The notes: generated by a model not told the origin, from the letters alone. Counted from the stretch's first letter, positions 53,548 through 62,706 are shown. The stretch: 64,000 nt of DNA from CAIKMD01 sp035605975 (GCA_035605975.1 DATNGG010000142.1:1-64000), one strand, 5' to 3'. Numbers and translations are program-made.

Positions 53548-54087
53548 ATGGAGTACGACCTCGCCCAATTCATCGCCGATTGCCGCGCCAATCTGGCGCG
53601 GGATCCGGGACCAGCCGGCCGCGAGCGCGTGCGCGGCGATTTGGAGCGGCTCTTGGCCGAGCCACAATTTCTCGCGCGCTATTGCAAGGACGTGCAGCCG
53701 GGGCTCACCGTCCTCTATGAAGACCCCGAGCTGGGTTTCCAAATCCTCGCCCATGTCAATGCCAAGGCGCGGGTCTCGCCGCCGCATGACCACGGCGCGT
53801 CCTGGGCGATCTACGGCCAGGCGACGAAATACACCGACATGACCGAATGGGAGCGGCTCGACGATGGCGGCGATCCGGCGAAGAGCAAGCTGCGGCCGGC
53901 GAAGAGCTACCGCCTGACGCCGGCGCATGCGGGCATCTACCAGAACGGGATGATCCATTCGATCGACTATCCCGATATGTCCATCTTCATCCGCGTCACC
54001 GGCACGAATCTCGACCGCATCCCGCGCCGGATGTTCAACCTCGAGACCGGCAAGGTCACGCAAATGACGCCGCAGAGCGCGTCGTGA
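53548..54087 (+). CDS. Cupin-fold thiol dioxygenase-like protein (cysteine/3-mercaptopropionate dioxygenase family)
   Basis: 179 residues. Iron-binding His80 and His82 in SPPHDHGASWAIYGQ and His137 in GMIHSIDYPDMSIFIRVTG match the three-His site of cysteine and 3-mercaptopropionate dioxygenases, which oxidise a thiol to a sulfinate. Length is typical (about 180-200). First of a plus-strand run leading to the hydroxyacid dehydrogenase and rhodanese genes (40 nt to the next). The substrate cannot be told, and other cupin dioxygenases remain possible. Confidence 0.72.
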   Translation: MEYDLAQFIADCRANLARDPGPAGRERVRGDLERLLAEPQFLARYCKDVQPGLTVLYEDPELGFQILAHVNAKARVSPPHDHGASWAIYGQATKYTDMTEWERLDDGGDPAKSKLRPAKSYRLTPAHAGIYQNGMIHSIDYPDMSIFIRVTGTNLDRIPRRMFNLETGKVTQMTPQSAS

Positions 54088-54127
54088 TCGCGAGCTTCTT
54101 CTTCGAAGGCAGGAGCGCGACGCGGCC

Positions 54128-55114
54128 GTGAAAATCGTCATACCGGACGACTACCAGGATATTGCCGACAAGCTTCCCTGTTTCGCGCTGATCCGGCACC
54201 ATGAGGTGACGCGCTATACCGATGCCGCGCATGATCTCGACACGCTGGCCGCGCGATTTGCCGATGCCGATATCATCGTCTCGATCCGCGAGCGCCCCCC
54301 GCTGTCGCGTGCGCTGCTCGAGCGGCTGCCGAAGCTGAAGCTGATCGCGCTGCTCGGCCGCACCGCCGCCAGCATCGATTTCGCCGCCTGCACCGCGCTC
54401 GGCATTCCGGTCGCGACCGGCGTCAGCAACTCGCCCGATTCGCCGGCCGAGCACACGATTGCGCTGATGCTCTCGGCGCGGCGCAACATCACCCGCGAAG
54501 CCGAAGGCATGAAGCGCGGCGCCTTGCCGAGCACGGTCGCACATCGCCTCAACGGCTCGACCCTCGGCGTCTTCGGCCTCGGTGCCATCGGCGAGCGCGT
54601 TGCCGCGGCGGGCAAGGGACTTGGCATGAAGATCCTCGTCTGGGGCCGCGAGAGCTCGCGCGCCAAGGCGGCGGCGCTCGGCTACGCGGTCGCTGAAAGC
54701 CAGGCCGAATTCTTCGCCGCGGCCGATGTGCTGTCGCTGCATGTGCGGCTCTCGAAGGAGACGCGCGGCATCGTCGGCGCGGAGGACCTCGCGCGGATGA
54801 AGCCGACCGCGCTGCTCGTCAATACCGGCCGCGCCGAGCTGATCGCGCCGGGGGCGCTGCTGGCCGCGCTGCGCCAGGGATGCCCGGGCTCTGCCGCGGT
54901 CGATGTCTATGAGGAAGAACCGGCGCCGCCCGATCATCCGCTGCTTGCGATGCCGAATGTGCTGTGCACGCCGCACAGCGCCTGGGCGGAATGGGAGAAT
55001 TTCGAGCTCTATTTCCGCGAGGCCTATGAGCAAATCATCGCCTTCGAGAGAGGCGCGCCGCTGCGCCTCGCCAATCCGGCGGTGAAGCCGCGCGCCGCTG
55101 GGGGTGGGTCATGA
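54128..55114 (+). CDS. D-2-hydroxyacid dehydrogenase family protein
   Basis: 328 residues from a GTG. The NAD-binding motif GVFGLGAIGERVA, the catalytic Arg region LVNTGRAELI, Glu in DVYEEEPAPPDHPLL and His in LCTPHSAWAEWEN are in the standard order. Reduces a 2-keto acid to a D-hydroxy acid or the reverse. Overlaps the rhodanese gene by 4 nt (ATGA), so the two are coupled. The start codon is unusual, but the frame opens directly into the PDDYQDIADKL conserved N-terminus. Confidence 0.93.
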   Translation: MKIVIPDDYQDIADKLPCFALIRHHEVTRYTDAAHDLDTLAARFADADIIVSIRERPPLSRALLERLPKLKLIALLGRTAASIDFAACTALGIPVATGVSNSPDSPAEHTIALMLSARRNITREAEGMKRGALPSTVAHRLNGSTLGVFGLGAIGERVAAAGKGLGMKILVWGRESSRAKAAALGYAVAESQAEFFAAADVLSLHVRLSKETRGIVGAEDLARMKPTALLVNTGRAELIAPGALLAALRQGCPGSAAVDVYEEEPAPPDHPLLAMPNVLCTPHSAWAEWENFELYFREAYEQIIAFERGAPLRLANPAVKPRAAGGGS

Positions 55115-56751
55115 GTGCGCAAGAAGCGTCCGCCGCGGCCAAGCCGCGCGTCGTCGATGCGCGCAGCCTGCGCGCGATGCTCGATGACGGCGCGGAGCTC
55201 GCCATCCTCGATCTGCGCGAGGAGCTGATCTTCTCGCAGAATCACCTGCTCCATGCCCGCTCGCTGCCGCTCAGCCGGATCGAGCTGTCGATCGACCGGC
55301 TGGTGCCGCGGCGCGGAACGCGGATCGTGCTCTGCGACGATGGCGATGGCTTGGCGGAGCGCGGCGCCGCCATTCTCGCGCGCGGCGGCTATCGCGATGT
55401 CGCGATTCTCGAGGGCGGCTGCGCGGCCTGGGAGAAAGCCGGCTTCGAGCTGTTCTCGGGCGTCAACGTGCCGAGCAAGGCATTCGGCGAGTTCATCGAG
55501 CATGAGAGCGGCACGCCGAGCATTGCGGCCGAGGAGCTGGCGCGATTGATGCGCGAGCGCGCCGATATCGCCGTGCTCGACAGCCGGCCTTTCGATGAAT
55601 ATGTCCGCGTCTCGATTCCGACCGCGACCAACGTCCCCGGCGCCGAGCTGGTGCTGCGCCTACGCGATGCCGTGCCGTCGCCCGCGACCATGGTGGTGGT
55701 CAATTGCGCCGGGCGCACGCGCAGCATCATCGGCGCGCAATCGCTCATCAATGCCGGGATTACGAACAAGGTGGTGGCGCTGCGCAACGGCACGATGGGC
55801 TGGTCGCTCGCCGGCGAAGCCTGCGATGCCGGCAAGGACCGCCGCGCACCTGCGGTGTCATCGGCCGGCCTTGCGGCTGCGCGCGAAGCCGCCGCGCGGG
55901 TCGCGCGCCATTTCGGCATCGAGCGTATCGACCGCGCGATGCTCGAGCATTGGCGCGGCGAAGCGGAAGAGCGCACGCTCTACCTTCTCGATGTGCGCGA
56001 TCCGGCGGACTACGCGGCCGGCCATCTTCCCGGCGCGATCTCCGCGCCGGGCGGCCAGCTGGTCCAGGCGACGGATCACTATGTCGGCACGCTCGGCGCG
56101 CGTCTCGTGCTGATCGACGATCTCGAAGTCCGTGCCATCATGACCGCATCCTGGCTGGTGCAGATGGGCTGGAAGGACGTGTTCGTGCTGGCGGAAAGAG
56201 GCGCCGAGACGGGCTTCCCACCGCCGAAAATTCTCGGCTGGACAGAGCGGCCCGAAATCGCCATTGCGCCGGCAGCACTCGCGGAGCTCCTCGGTCGCCG
56301 CGCCGCGACGGTGATCGATCTCTCGTTCAGCCGGAATTTCCGCAAAGCCCATATCGGCGGCGCGTGGTTCGCGATCCGCGCGCGGCTCGCATTGGCCTTG
56401 CCGAAGATTCCGATGAAGGGAACCCTCGTCCTCACCTCGGAGGACGGCATCCTGGCGGCGCTCGCGGCCGCGGAGGCGCAAAGCCTGGTGGACGCTCCTG
56501 TTCGCGTGCTCGCGGGCGGCAACGAAGCCTGGCAGCGCGCCGGCTACGCTATGGAAGCGGGCGAGACGCAGATGGCCGACGAGGCGGTCGATGCCTGGCT
56601 CAAACCCTATGAGCGCGCGGCCAAGACGCGCGAGGCGATGGCGGAATATCTCGCCTGGGAGGTCGATCTTTTGCCGCGCATCGAGCGCGACGGCACCTGT
56701 CATTTCCGTCGCTTTCCGCCGCTCGCGCCTGACGAATCGCGCGAAACTTGA
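55111..56751 (+). CDS. Four-domain rhodanese-like protein
   Basis: 546 residues comprising four rhodanese repeats (roughly 12-120, 135-245, 270-375 and 380-490). Cys75 lies at the active-site loop of domain 1 (RIVLCDDGDGL) and Cys199 in domain 2 (VVNCAGRTRS, a classic persulfide loop). Domain 3 has Asp336 and domain 4 Ser443 at the matching places, so only two repeats can carry a persulfide. Rhodaneses transfer sulfur from thiosulfate or other donors. Translationally coupled to the dehydrogenase and next to the thiol-dioxygenase-like gene. Confidence 0.88.
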   Translation: MSAQEASAAAKPRVVDARSLRAMLDDGAELAILDLREELIFSQNHLLHARSLPLSRIELSIDRLVPRRGTRIVLCDDGDGLAERGAAILARGGYRDVAILEGGCAAWEKAGFELFSGVNVPSKAFGEFIEHESGTPSIAAEELARLMRERADIAVLDSRPFDEYVRVSIPTATNVPGAELVLRLRDAVPSPATMVVVNCAGRTRSIIGAQSLINAGITNKVVALRNGTMGWSLAGEACDAGKDRRAPAVSSAGLAAAREAAARVARHFGIERIDRAMLEHWRGEAEERTLYLLDVRDPADYAAGHLPGAISAPGGQLVQATDHYVGTLGARLVLIDDLEVRAIMTASWLVQMGWKDVFVLAERGAETGFPPPKILGWTERPEIAIAPAALAELLGRRAATVIDLSFSRNFRKAHIGGAWFAIRARLALALPKIPMKGTLVLTSEDGILAALAAAEAQSLVDAPVRVLAGGNEAWQRAGYAMEAGETQMADEAVDAWLKPYERAAKTREAMAEYLAWEVDLLPRIERDGTCHFRRFPPLAPDESRET

Positions 56752-56761
56752 GGAGACTGCC

Positions 56762-57142
56762 ATGGCCAAGCTGCGTCACATCGCCATTGTCGTCCGCGAC
56801 CCCGAAGAATCGGCGAAATTCTTCGTCGAGGCCTTCGATATGAAGATCGTCGGGCATGCGCGGCGCGGGGTATACGTCTCGGACGGCGCGATCAATGTCG
56901 CCTTGCTCAAGGTCGAATCCGAGACCGAGCGGCTGGGCGTCGCGCATTTCGGCATGTGGGTCGATGATCTCGATGCCGCCGAGAAAAAGGTTCTCGATGC
57001 CGGCGGACGCTATTTGAGCGGCCGGCCGACCTCGCCGCAGTCCTTCTACGAGGCGAAATACCGCAATCCCGACGGCGTCGTCTTCGACTTGACGCATAAT
57101 GGCTGGGCCGGCGCGGTGAAAGATCTCGTGCCCAAGGCGTAA
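56762..57142 (+). CDS. VOC family protein (single domain)
   Basis: 126 residues: LRHIAIVVRDPEESAKFF, 'YVSDGAINVALLKVE', GVAHFGMWVDDLDAAEKKV and the C-terminal YRNPDGVVFDLTHNGWAG, which it shares with the double-domain protein at 52370-53395. It is therefore a third copy of the same local subfamily. Metal-binding His residues are kept. Follows the rhodanese gene by 10 nt, with AGGAG before the ATG. Probably part of the same operon. Confidence 0.9.
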   Translation: MAKLRHIAIVVRDPEESAKFFVEAFDMKIVGHARRGVYVSDGAINVALLKVESETERLGVAHFGMWVDDLDAAEKKVLDAGGRYLSGRPTSPQSFYEAKYRNPDGVVFDLTHNGWAGAVKDLVPKA

Positions 57143-57283
57143 CGTCCCATCCCTTCACGGCGGCATCTTCGCGCGGTTGCGCTTGCCAGGAGCCCCGGCA
57201 AGATGCATTTTTGGCGCGAGCGCAAGCCCGCGGGGCATTTGGCCGGACAAGGCCCGCGCATGATGGCAATAGGGAGGCGAAGG

Positions 57284-58282
57284 ATGGTGAAGCATTGGGT
57301 TGCGGCGGCGGCGGTGTTGGCGCTTCTGGCTCCAGCGGCGCGAGCCGAAGATCAGACGGTCACGGTTCAGTTGGTCCGAAGCATCGCGCAGGTGCCGTTC
57401 TACATCGCCGAGGCCAAGGGCTATTTCAAAGATGAAGGGCTGAAGGTCGAGGCTGGCGACACGCGCAGCGCGCTCGATACGATCGGGCCGATCGCGACCG
57501 GCCGGCTCGATGCGAGCATGGGCGCCGCCACCGCGGGCTTTTTCAACGCGGCGCATCAGGGTTTCGATCTGCGCATCGTCGCGGCACTGGGAATCCAGGG
57601 CAAGCTGATGTCGACCCAGCCGGTGATCCGCAAGGCGCTCTGGGATAACGGCACCGTTCGCAGCGTCAAGGACTATCGCGGGCGCAAGGTCGCGATCAAC
57701 GCGCCGGGCGACATCACCGAATATTTTCTGACGCTCATGGCCCGGAAAAACGGCATGACGCTGAAGGACATGGATGTGACTGTGCTTGGCTTCGCCGGTC
57801 AGCTCGTCGCCTATAAGAACGGCGGCATCGATGCGGGCTTCCTGCCGGAGCCCTTGTCCAGCGCCGCGCAGCTCGAAGGCTCGGTGGTGCTCGACAAGGC
57901 CGATGCCGGCGTCGGCGAGGGAACGATCACGACCTTTCTCTTCTACGGCACCAAATTCATGCACGACAAGCCGAAGGCGGCGCTCGGCTTCCTGCGCGCG
58001 CTGGTGCGCGGCGCGCGCGAGGCGCAAGGCACCGAATATTTGAAGGATCCGGCGATCGCCCAGTCGATCGCCAAGCAGACCGGCCTCAAGGTCGAAGCGA
58101 TCGAGCGCAGCCAGCCCTACTACATCGATCCCAATCTCGACATCTCAAAATACGAAAAGGGATTGCGGGATGTGGAGAAGGTCCATCAGGAGCATGGCCG
58201 TATCACCTACAAGGGCCAGCTCGATTTCTCGAAGGTGATCGACGCAAGCCTCGTGCACAAAGCCGCCGCCAGCTTGAAGTAG
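57284..58282 (+). CDS. ABC transporter substrate-binding protein (NMT1/SsuA-like)
   Basis: 332 residues with a signal peptide (MVKHWVAAAAVLALLAPAARA). NMT1/THI5-type fold: VQLVRSIAQVPFYIAEAKGYFKDEGL, AAHQGFDLRIVAALG, DYRGRKVAINAPGDITEYFL and AGQLVAYKNGGIDAGFLPEP. Proteins of this class bind sulfonates, nitrate, pyrimidines or aromatic acids. The Met at 57284 follows GGGAGGCGAAGG. Convergent with the ATPase and permease of what is presumably the same transporter. Confidence 0.9.
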   Translation: MVKHWVAAAAVLALLAPAARAEDQTVTVQLVRSIAQVPFYIAEAKGYFKDEGLKVEAGDTRSALDTIGPIATGRLDASMGAATAGFFNAAHQGFDLRIVAALGIQGKLMSTQPVIRKALWDNGTVRSVKDYRGRKVAINAPGDITEYFLTLMARKNGMTLKDMDVTVLGFAGQLVAYKNGGIDAGFLPEPLSSAAQLEGSVVLDKADAGVGEGTITTFLFYGTKFMHDKPKAALGFLRALVRGAREAQGTEYLKDPAIAQSIAKQTGLKVEAIERSQPYYIDPNLDISKYEKGLRDVEKVHQEHGRITYKGQLDFSKVIDASLVHKAAASLK

Positions 58283-58293
58283 CGCCGCAAAGC

Positions 58294-58324
58294 GCGCGGC
58301 GCGACCAATCGGGTTGCGCCGCGC
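58294..58324. terminator. Bidirectional terminator between convergent ABC genes
   Basis: GCGCGGCGCGACC / GGTTGCGCCGCGC form a 13-bp stem (one G-T pair) with a 5-nt loop. On the minus strand it is followed by TTTGCGG. It fills the 53-nt gap between the binding-protein gene and the ATPase gene. Confidence 0.7.
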
Positions 58325-58335
58325 CGGCGCCTTGG

Positions 58336-59157
58336 TCAGGAGCGGGCGCGCTCGACCTCGTCCTTGAGGTGCTCCCAGATCCCATAGACGATCTCGCCAT
58401 AGCGCGGGTCCTGACGCAGCTCGAGGACGCGCCGCGGTCGCTCGAGCGGCACGTCGATGATGGTTTTGGTGCGGCCGGGGCTCGCCGTCATCACCATGAT
58501 CTTGTCGCCCAGGGTCACGGCCTCGTCGACGCTGTGCGTGATGAAGACGACGGTCTTCTTGTCCGCCTCCCAAATGCGCAACAGCTCCTGCTGCAGGATG
58601 GTCTTGTTCTGCTCGTCGAGCGCCGAGAAGGGCTCGTCCATCAGCAGAATCTCCGGATTGTTGGCGAAGGCGCGGGCGATCGAGACGCGCTGGCGCATGC
58701 CGCCCGAGAGCTGATGCGGATAGAGATGGGCGTAGCGCGCGAGGCCGGTGCGGTCGAGCCAATGCGAGACCGCGCTCTCGATCTCCGCCTTGGGCGCGCG
58801 CCGCATCTTGAGTCCGTAGGCGGCGTTGTCCCACACCGTCATCCAGGGAAAGATCGAATCGCCCTGGAACACCATCGAGTAGTGCGGGCGTCCCTGCGCC
58901 GGGTCGCTCAGCTCGACCGCGCCGCGCGTCACCTGCTCGAGCCCGCCGAGGATGCGCAGCAGCGTGGTCTTGCCGCAACCCGAGGGGCCGACGATGACGA
59001 AGAAAGTACCCTCGGCGATCTCGATCGACACGTCGTCGATCGCGCGCAGCGGTCCGAAATATTTGAAGAGATTGCGGATGCGGATCTTCGGCGCCGCCCT
59101 TGCGGCGCGCCCCGCCTCCGCCTCCGTCAAGACTCCGTCTTCCACGGGATCAGCCAT
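58336..59157 (-). CDS. ABC transporter ATPase (SsuB/TauB-like)
   Basis: 273 residues. Walker A VGPSGCGKTTLLR, signature LSGGMRQRVSIARAF, Walker B EILLMDEPFSALDEQNK and switch His in VVFITHSVDEAV, typical of sulfonate/nitrate/taurine-class ATPases. Overlaps the upstream permease gene by 31 nt, so both are on one transcript. Expected to power the importer served by the binding protein encoded convergently at 57284. Confidence 0.94.
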   Translation of the reverse strand: MADPVEDGVLTEAEAGRAARAAPKIRIRNLFKYFGPLRAIDDVSIEIAEGTFFVIVGPSGCGKTTLLRILGGLEQVTRGAVELSDPAQGRPHYSMVFQGDSIFPWMTVWDNAAYGLKMRRAPKAEIESAVSHWLDRTGLARYAHLYPHQLSGGMRQRVSIARAFANNPEILLMDEPFSALDEQNKTILQQELLRIWEADKKTVVFITHSVDEAVTLGDKIMVMTASPGRTKTIIDVPLERPRRVLELRQDPRYGEIVYGIWEHLKDEVERARS

Positions 59158-59930
59158 TTCTCGAGTTCATTGAGGCCCAGGGTCATGATGAAGCCGATGA
59201 TCGCGATCATGAACAAGCCGACATACATCTTCTCAACGGAGAAAGTCTCCCAGGCGCTCCAGATCATATAGCCGAGGCCACTCTTGGCGCCGACCATCTC
59301 GGCGATGGCGATGAGGATGAGGCCCAGCCCGGCGCCGAGCTTGACGCCGGTCATGATGAAGGGCAGCGCCCCGGGCAGTGCGATGGTACGGAAAGTCTCC
59401 CATCGTCCGGCACGAAAGCTCGTGCCGACATCGAGATAGATCTTGTTGATCTGGAGCACGCCGGCGGTCGCGTTGATGGCGATCGGATAGAAGACGCCGA
59501 TCGCAACCATCATGATCTTCGACATCTCGCCGAGGCCGAAGATGAGGAGGATGAGCGGGAGGATCGCGCTCTTCGGAATGGGATAGGTCGCGGCGATCAG
59601 CGGATCGGCGACGGCGCGGATCGGGCGCGAGATGCCCATGATGATGCCGAGAATCAGCGCCGGCACGCCGCCGAGAAAGAATCCCAGCACCAGGCGCTCG
59701 AGGCTGATCGCGGTATTGTCGAGGAGCTCCCCCGACTGGGCTGAGTCGATCAGCGCCGAGACGATGGTGCTTGGCGCCGGAAAAAACCGCACATCGATCA
59801 GCTGGAGCCGGGCCGCGGCTTCCCAGGCGGCGAGCAGCAGCAGCGGCGACACGACGCTCAAGATGCTGTCGCGCCGCTTGGCGGCAATCCGCTTGCGCTC
59901 GCCGATATCTTCGACGGTAACCGCGCTCAT
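59127..59930 (-). CDS. ABC transporter permease (SsuC/TauC-like)
   Basis: 267 residues, six helices. The coupling loop is DVGTSFRAGRWETFRTIALPGALPFIMTG and the C-terminus ends in the LNELEKWLIPWK sequence usual for this class. The start at 59930 (MSAVTVEDIG) is preferred over the Met two codons upstream because GGGAG is then 6 nt away. First gene of the permease-ATPase pair, divergent from the amidohydrolase gene (278-nt spacer, in which no site is recognised). Confidence 0.93.
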   Translation of the reverse strand: MSAVTVEDIGERKRIAAKRRDSILSVVSPLLLLAAWEAAARLQLIDVRFFPAPSTIVSALIDSAQSGELLDNTAISLERLVLGFFLGGVPALILGIIMGISRPIRAVADPLIAATYPIPKSAILPLILLIFGLGEMSKIMMVAIGVFYPIAINATAGVLQINKIYLDVGTSFRAGRWETFRTIALPGALPFIMTGVKLGAGLGLILIAIAEMVGAKSGLGYMIWSAWETFSVEKMYVGLFMIAIIGFIMTLGLNELEKWLIPWKTES

Positions 59931-60208
59931 CGGCATCTCCCTGTCGCCACGCGATGGATCGCGTCCGACCGCGCTCGAGCGGCACGACAATGACTCGAAT
60001 TGCCGCCGCCGGCGCGGAAATTTCATGGATCATGACAGGTGTTTCAGGCCCGTCAAGCGAGCGCGGCCGATGGCGCGCGATCGTGATCGGGCGCGCGCCG
60101 GCGCGGGTTGCGCCGCGCTCGCAGCGGGCAGGCCGGGGGATGGGATTGGCGCGATGCGCGTGTTAGCTTCGCCCATCGCAGGATCGAGAAATTGCTTGGG
60201 GGGAAGAC

Positions 60209-61135
60209 ATGGCGGCCCGCATCGACGTTCATCACCATCTCGTCGCGCCCGAATACGTGCCGCAGCTGCGCGAGTGGGAGGTGCTCACGCCGCAGCTCGC
60301 TTCCATCATGAACGAGCGCGCGGCGCTCGACGACATGGACCGCGCCGGCGTGACGCTCGCCATCAACTCGGCGACCATGCCCGAGCAGCCGAAGGGCGAG
60401 GCGCGGCGGCGCTTCTCGCGCGTCAACAACGAATATATGGCGCGGCTCGTCGCGGATCACCCCGGCCGCTTCGGCATGTTCGCATCGCTCCCTCTGCCCG
60501 ATGTCGAGGGCGCGCTCAAGGAGATCGAATACGCGTTCGACACGCTGAAGGCCGATGGCGTTCATCTCATCACGAGTTACGAGGATCATTGGCTCGGAGA
60601 CAAGATCTTCGCTCCGGTGTTCGATGAGCTCAATCGCCGCAAGGCGCTGATCTACACCCATCCGCACGGGCCGCAATGCTGCCGCGACATTCTCAAGGAG
60701 ATCGTGATCCGCGATTCGAGCATCGAATATGGCACGGACACCACGCGCGCGATCGCCAACCTCGTCTTCGGCGGCACGATCCATCGCTGCCCCGATATCC
60801 GGCTCATCTTCTCGCATGGCGGCGGCACCATGCCGTTCCTCGTCGAGCGCTTCATCCGCATGGAGAAGATGCCGCGCTACGCGCCGCTGCTGCCGCAGGG
60901 CTTCGTCGCCCAGGCGCGGCAATTCTATTACGACACCGCGCAGGTCCTGCACGGCGCGCCGCTCTCGGCGCTGAAGCATTTGATCCCGTTGGCGCGGATC
61001 GTCTATGGCAGCGACTATCCCTGGCGCGGCTCGGAGGAGTGCATGCGCGGCCTTCTCGCGAGCGAAGCATTCACCGCGGCGGAGCTCACGGCGATCGATG
61101 CCAACGCCGCGCCGCTTCTGCCGCGCTTTGAGTGA
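60209..61135 (+). CDS. Amidohydrolase family protein (ACMSD-like)
   Basis: 308 residues, TIM barrel. Metal-binding IDVHHHLVAPEY at the N-terminus, ALIYTHPHGPQCC (third His), LIFSHGGGTMPF (fourth) and the catalytic Asp in IVYGSDYPWRGSEE. This pattern belongs to the decarboxylase/hydrolase group that includes ACMSD and gamma-resorcylate decarboxylase. Likely removes CO2 from an aromatic-derived acid, or hydrolyses a lactone. Between the ABC system and an aromatic-acid-type MFS carrier. Confidence 0.92.
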   Translation: MAARIDVHHHLVAPEYVPQLREWEVLTPQLASIMNERAALDDMDRAGVTLAINSATMPEQPKGEARRRFSRVNNEYMARLVADHPGRFGMFASLPLPDVEGALKEIEYAFDTLKADGVHLITSYEDHWLGDKIFAPVFDELNRRKALIYTHPHGPQCCRDILKEIVIRDSSIEYGTDTTRAIANLVFGGTIHRCPDIRLIFSHGGGTMPFLVERFIRMEKMPRYAPLLPQGFVAQARQFYYDTAQVLHGAPLSALKHLIPLARIVYGSDYPWRGSEECMRGLLASEAFTAAELTAIDANAAPLLPRFE

Positions 61136-61142
61136 CGTGCAA

Positions 61143-61175
61143 GCCCGCTGCGGCGCCGGTCGAGCGGCAGCGGGC
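61143..61175. terminator. Bidirectional hairpin between convergent genes
   Basis: GCCCGCTGC (61143-61151) and GCAGCGGGC (61167-61175) form a 9-bp perfect stem with a 15-nt loop in the 49-nt gap between the amidohydrolase and the MFS gene. Confidence 0.6.
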
Positions 61176-61184
61176 CAACAATAC

Positions 61185-62546
61185 TCAGTGTGCGATCACG
61201 GGCTCCACGGCCGAGACGGTCTCGACATGCCGCAGCCTGCGACCGAGGATGAACATCGAGATCGCGGCGATCACGGCGGGTATCGCGATCAAGAAGAACA
61301 GATTGCGCGGCTGGATGTGCGCTGCGAGCAACATACCGCCAACCACCGGACCGACGATCGCGCCGACGCGGCCGACCCCGAGCGCCCAGCCAACACCGGT
61401 GGAGCGCACGGCAGTCGGATAAAGGACCGCCGACAGCACGTTGATGAAGCTCTGGCTGCCGATCACGGACATGCCGCAGCCCGTGATGGTGATCGCCAGC
61501 AGCGGAACGCTGGCGCCTGACAGCCCCACCCCGAAGATGAAGACAGCCGCCAGGACGTAGAGCAGCGTTACCACGCGGGGCGCGCCGAAGCGATCGACCA
61601 CCGGTCCCAGAATGATCGTGCTCGCAATCCCGCCCCAGGGAATGAGCCCCGAAAGCCTCAGCGAAGCGGCCAAGGGCACGCCGGTGTCGCGCAATACCAA
61701 CGGCAACCAGCTGCTCATGTAATAGATGATCAAAAGGCTGCAGAAGAACGTGATCCACAGCAGCACGGTATTGAATGCCCGGCCTTCGGTCAGGAGATGC
61801 TTCACGGCAAAGCCGGAAAGCCGCTGTTCCTCGGCCATGGCGAAGTTTTCGCTGCCGTTGAAGTCATGCGAGCCGGTCAGCCGGTTCAGCAACACCGCGA
61901 CGGCGTTCGGGCGGTCGCCGCGATGGACGAGGAAGCGGATCGATTCGGGCAGTACGAAAATCGCGACGGGCAACAGGATCAACGGAACGATCCCGCCGAG
62001 GAGGAAGAGCGATTGCCAGCCGAAGGCGGGGATCATCTGCGCGCCGAGGAAGCCGCCGCCGCCCGCGCCCAAGGGAAAGCCCAAGAACATGATCGCGACC
62101 ACGGTCGCGCGGATGCGCTTGGGCGCATATTCTGCGGTCAAGGCGATCGAGTTCGGCATCAGCCCGCCGACGCCGAGGCCGGTGAGGAAACGCAAGATCC
62201 ACAGCTGATCCGCCGTATGCGCCAGCGTGGTCGCGAGGGCGAAGACGGAAAAAGTCAGGGTCGAACTGAGGACGACGATTTTGCGGCCGAAGCGGTCGGC
62301 GAGCGGTCCCGATGCGAGGGCGCCGAGCATCAGTCCGAACAGCCCTGCGGCGAAGATCGAAGCGAAGGCAGGCATCGAGCTGCCCCATTCCCTCACGATC
62401 ACGGGCGCGACGAAGCCGATCGCGCCGTTATCGAAACCGTCGAAGGTGACGAGCACGAAGCACCAGATCGCTACCATCCATTGGAAGCTGCCGAAGCGGC
62501 TGCTATCGATGACTTGGCTTACGTCGACAGCCGGACTTTGCGCCAT
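61185..62546 (-). CDS. MFS transporter, AAHS (aromatic acid:H+ symporter) type
   Basis: 453 residues, 12 helices. AAHS hallmarks: FDGFDNGAIGFVAPVIVREWG in the first helix (charged DGFD), SGPLADRFGRKIVVLSS in loop 2-3, GLGVGGLMPNSIALTAEYAPKRIRATVVA, and a matching second-half loop VVDRFGAPRVV. Carriers of this class import protocatechuate, 4-hydroxybenzoate or similar acids. Its place beside an ACMSD-like amidohydrolase and a cupin fits an aromatic-acid role. Confidence 0.93.
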   Translation of the reverse strand: MAQSPAVDVSQVIDSSRFGSFQWMVAIWCFVLVTFDGFDNGAIGFVAPVIVREWGSSMPAFASIFAAGLFGLMLGALASGPLADRFGRKIVVLSSTLTFSVFALATTLAHTADQLWILRFLTGLGVGGLMPNSIALTAEYAPKRIRATVVAIMFLGFPLGAGGGGFLGAQMIPAFGWQSLFLLGGIVPLILLPVAIFVLPESIRFLVHRGDRPNAVAVLLNRLTGSHDFNGSENFAMAEEQRLSGFAVKHLLTEGRAFNTVLLWITFFCSLLIIYYMSSWLPLVLRDTGVPLAASLRLSGLIPWGGIASTIILGPVVDRFGAPRVVTLLYVLAAVFIFGVGLSGASVPLLAITITGCGMSVIGSQSFINVLSAVLYPTAVRSTGVGWALGVGRVGAIVGPVVGGMLLAAHIQPRNLFFLIAIPAVIAAISMFILGRRLRHVETVSAVEPVIAH

Positions 62547-62706
62547 GATCTCCTCCCTGGGGCGATTCGTGATTTTTAGGATATTTTTGGGATTATGCCG
62601 CTAAGAGGCAGCGCGGGGGAAGCAGTTTCCCCGGCATTGCGGCCAGGGGGTGCCCGCGCGGCCCGGCTCAGCCTAGGAAATCAATGCTCGAGAAGGACCC
62701 TACGCC

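Noticed and set aside
57143..57283. Thiamine (TPP) riboswitch before the NMT1/THI5-like binding protein
   Set aside because: The characteristic CUGAGA and ACCUGA-type conserved elements are not found, and the gene's class also serves sulfonates and other ligands.
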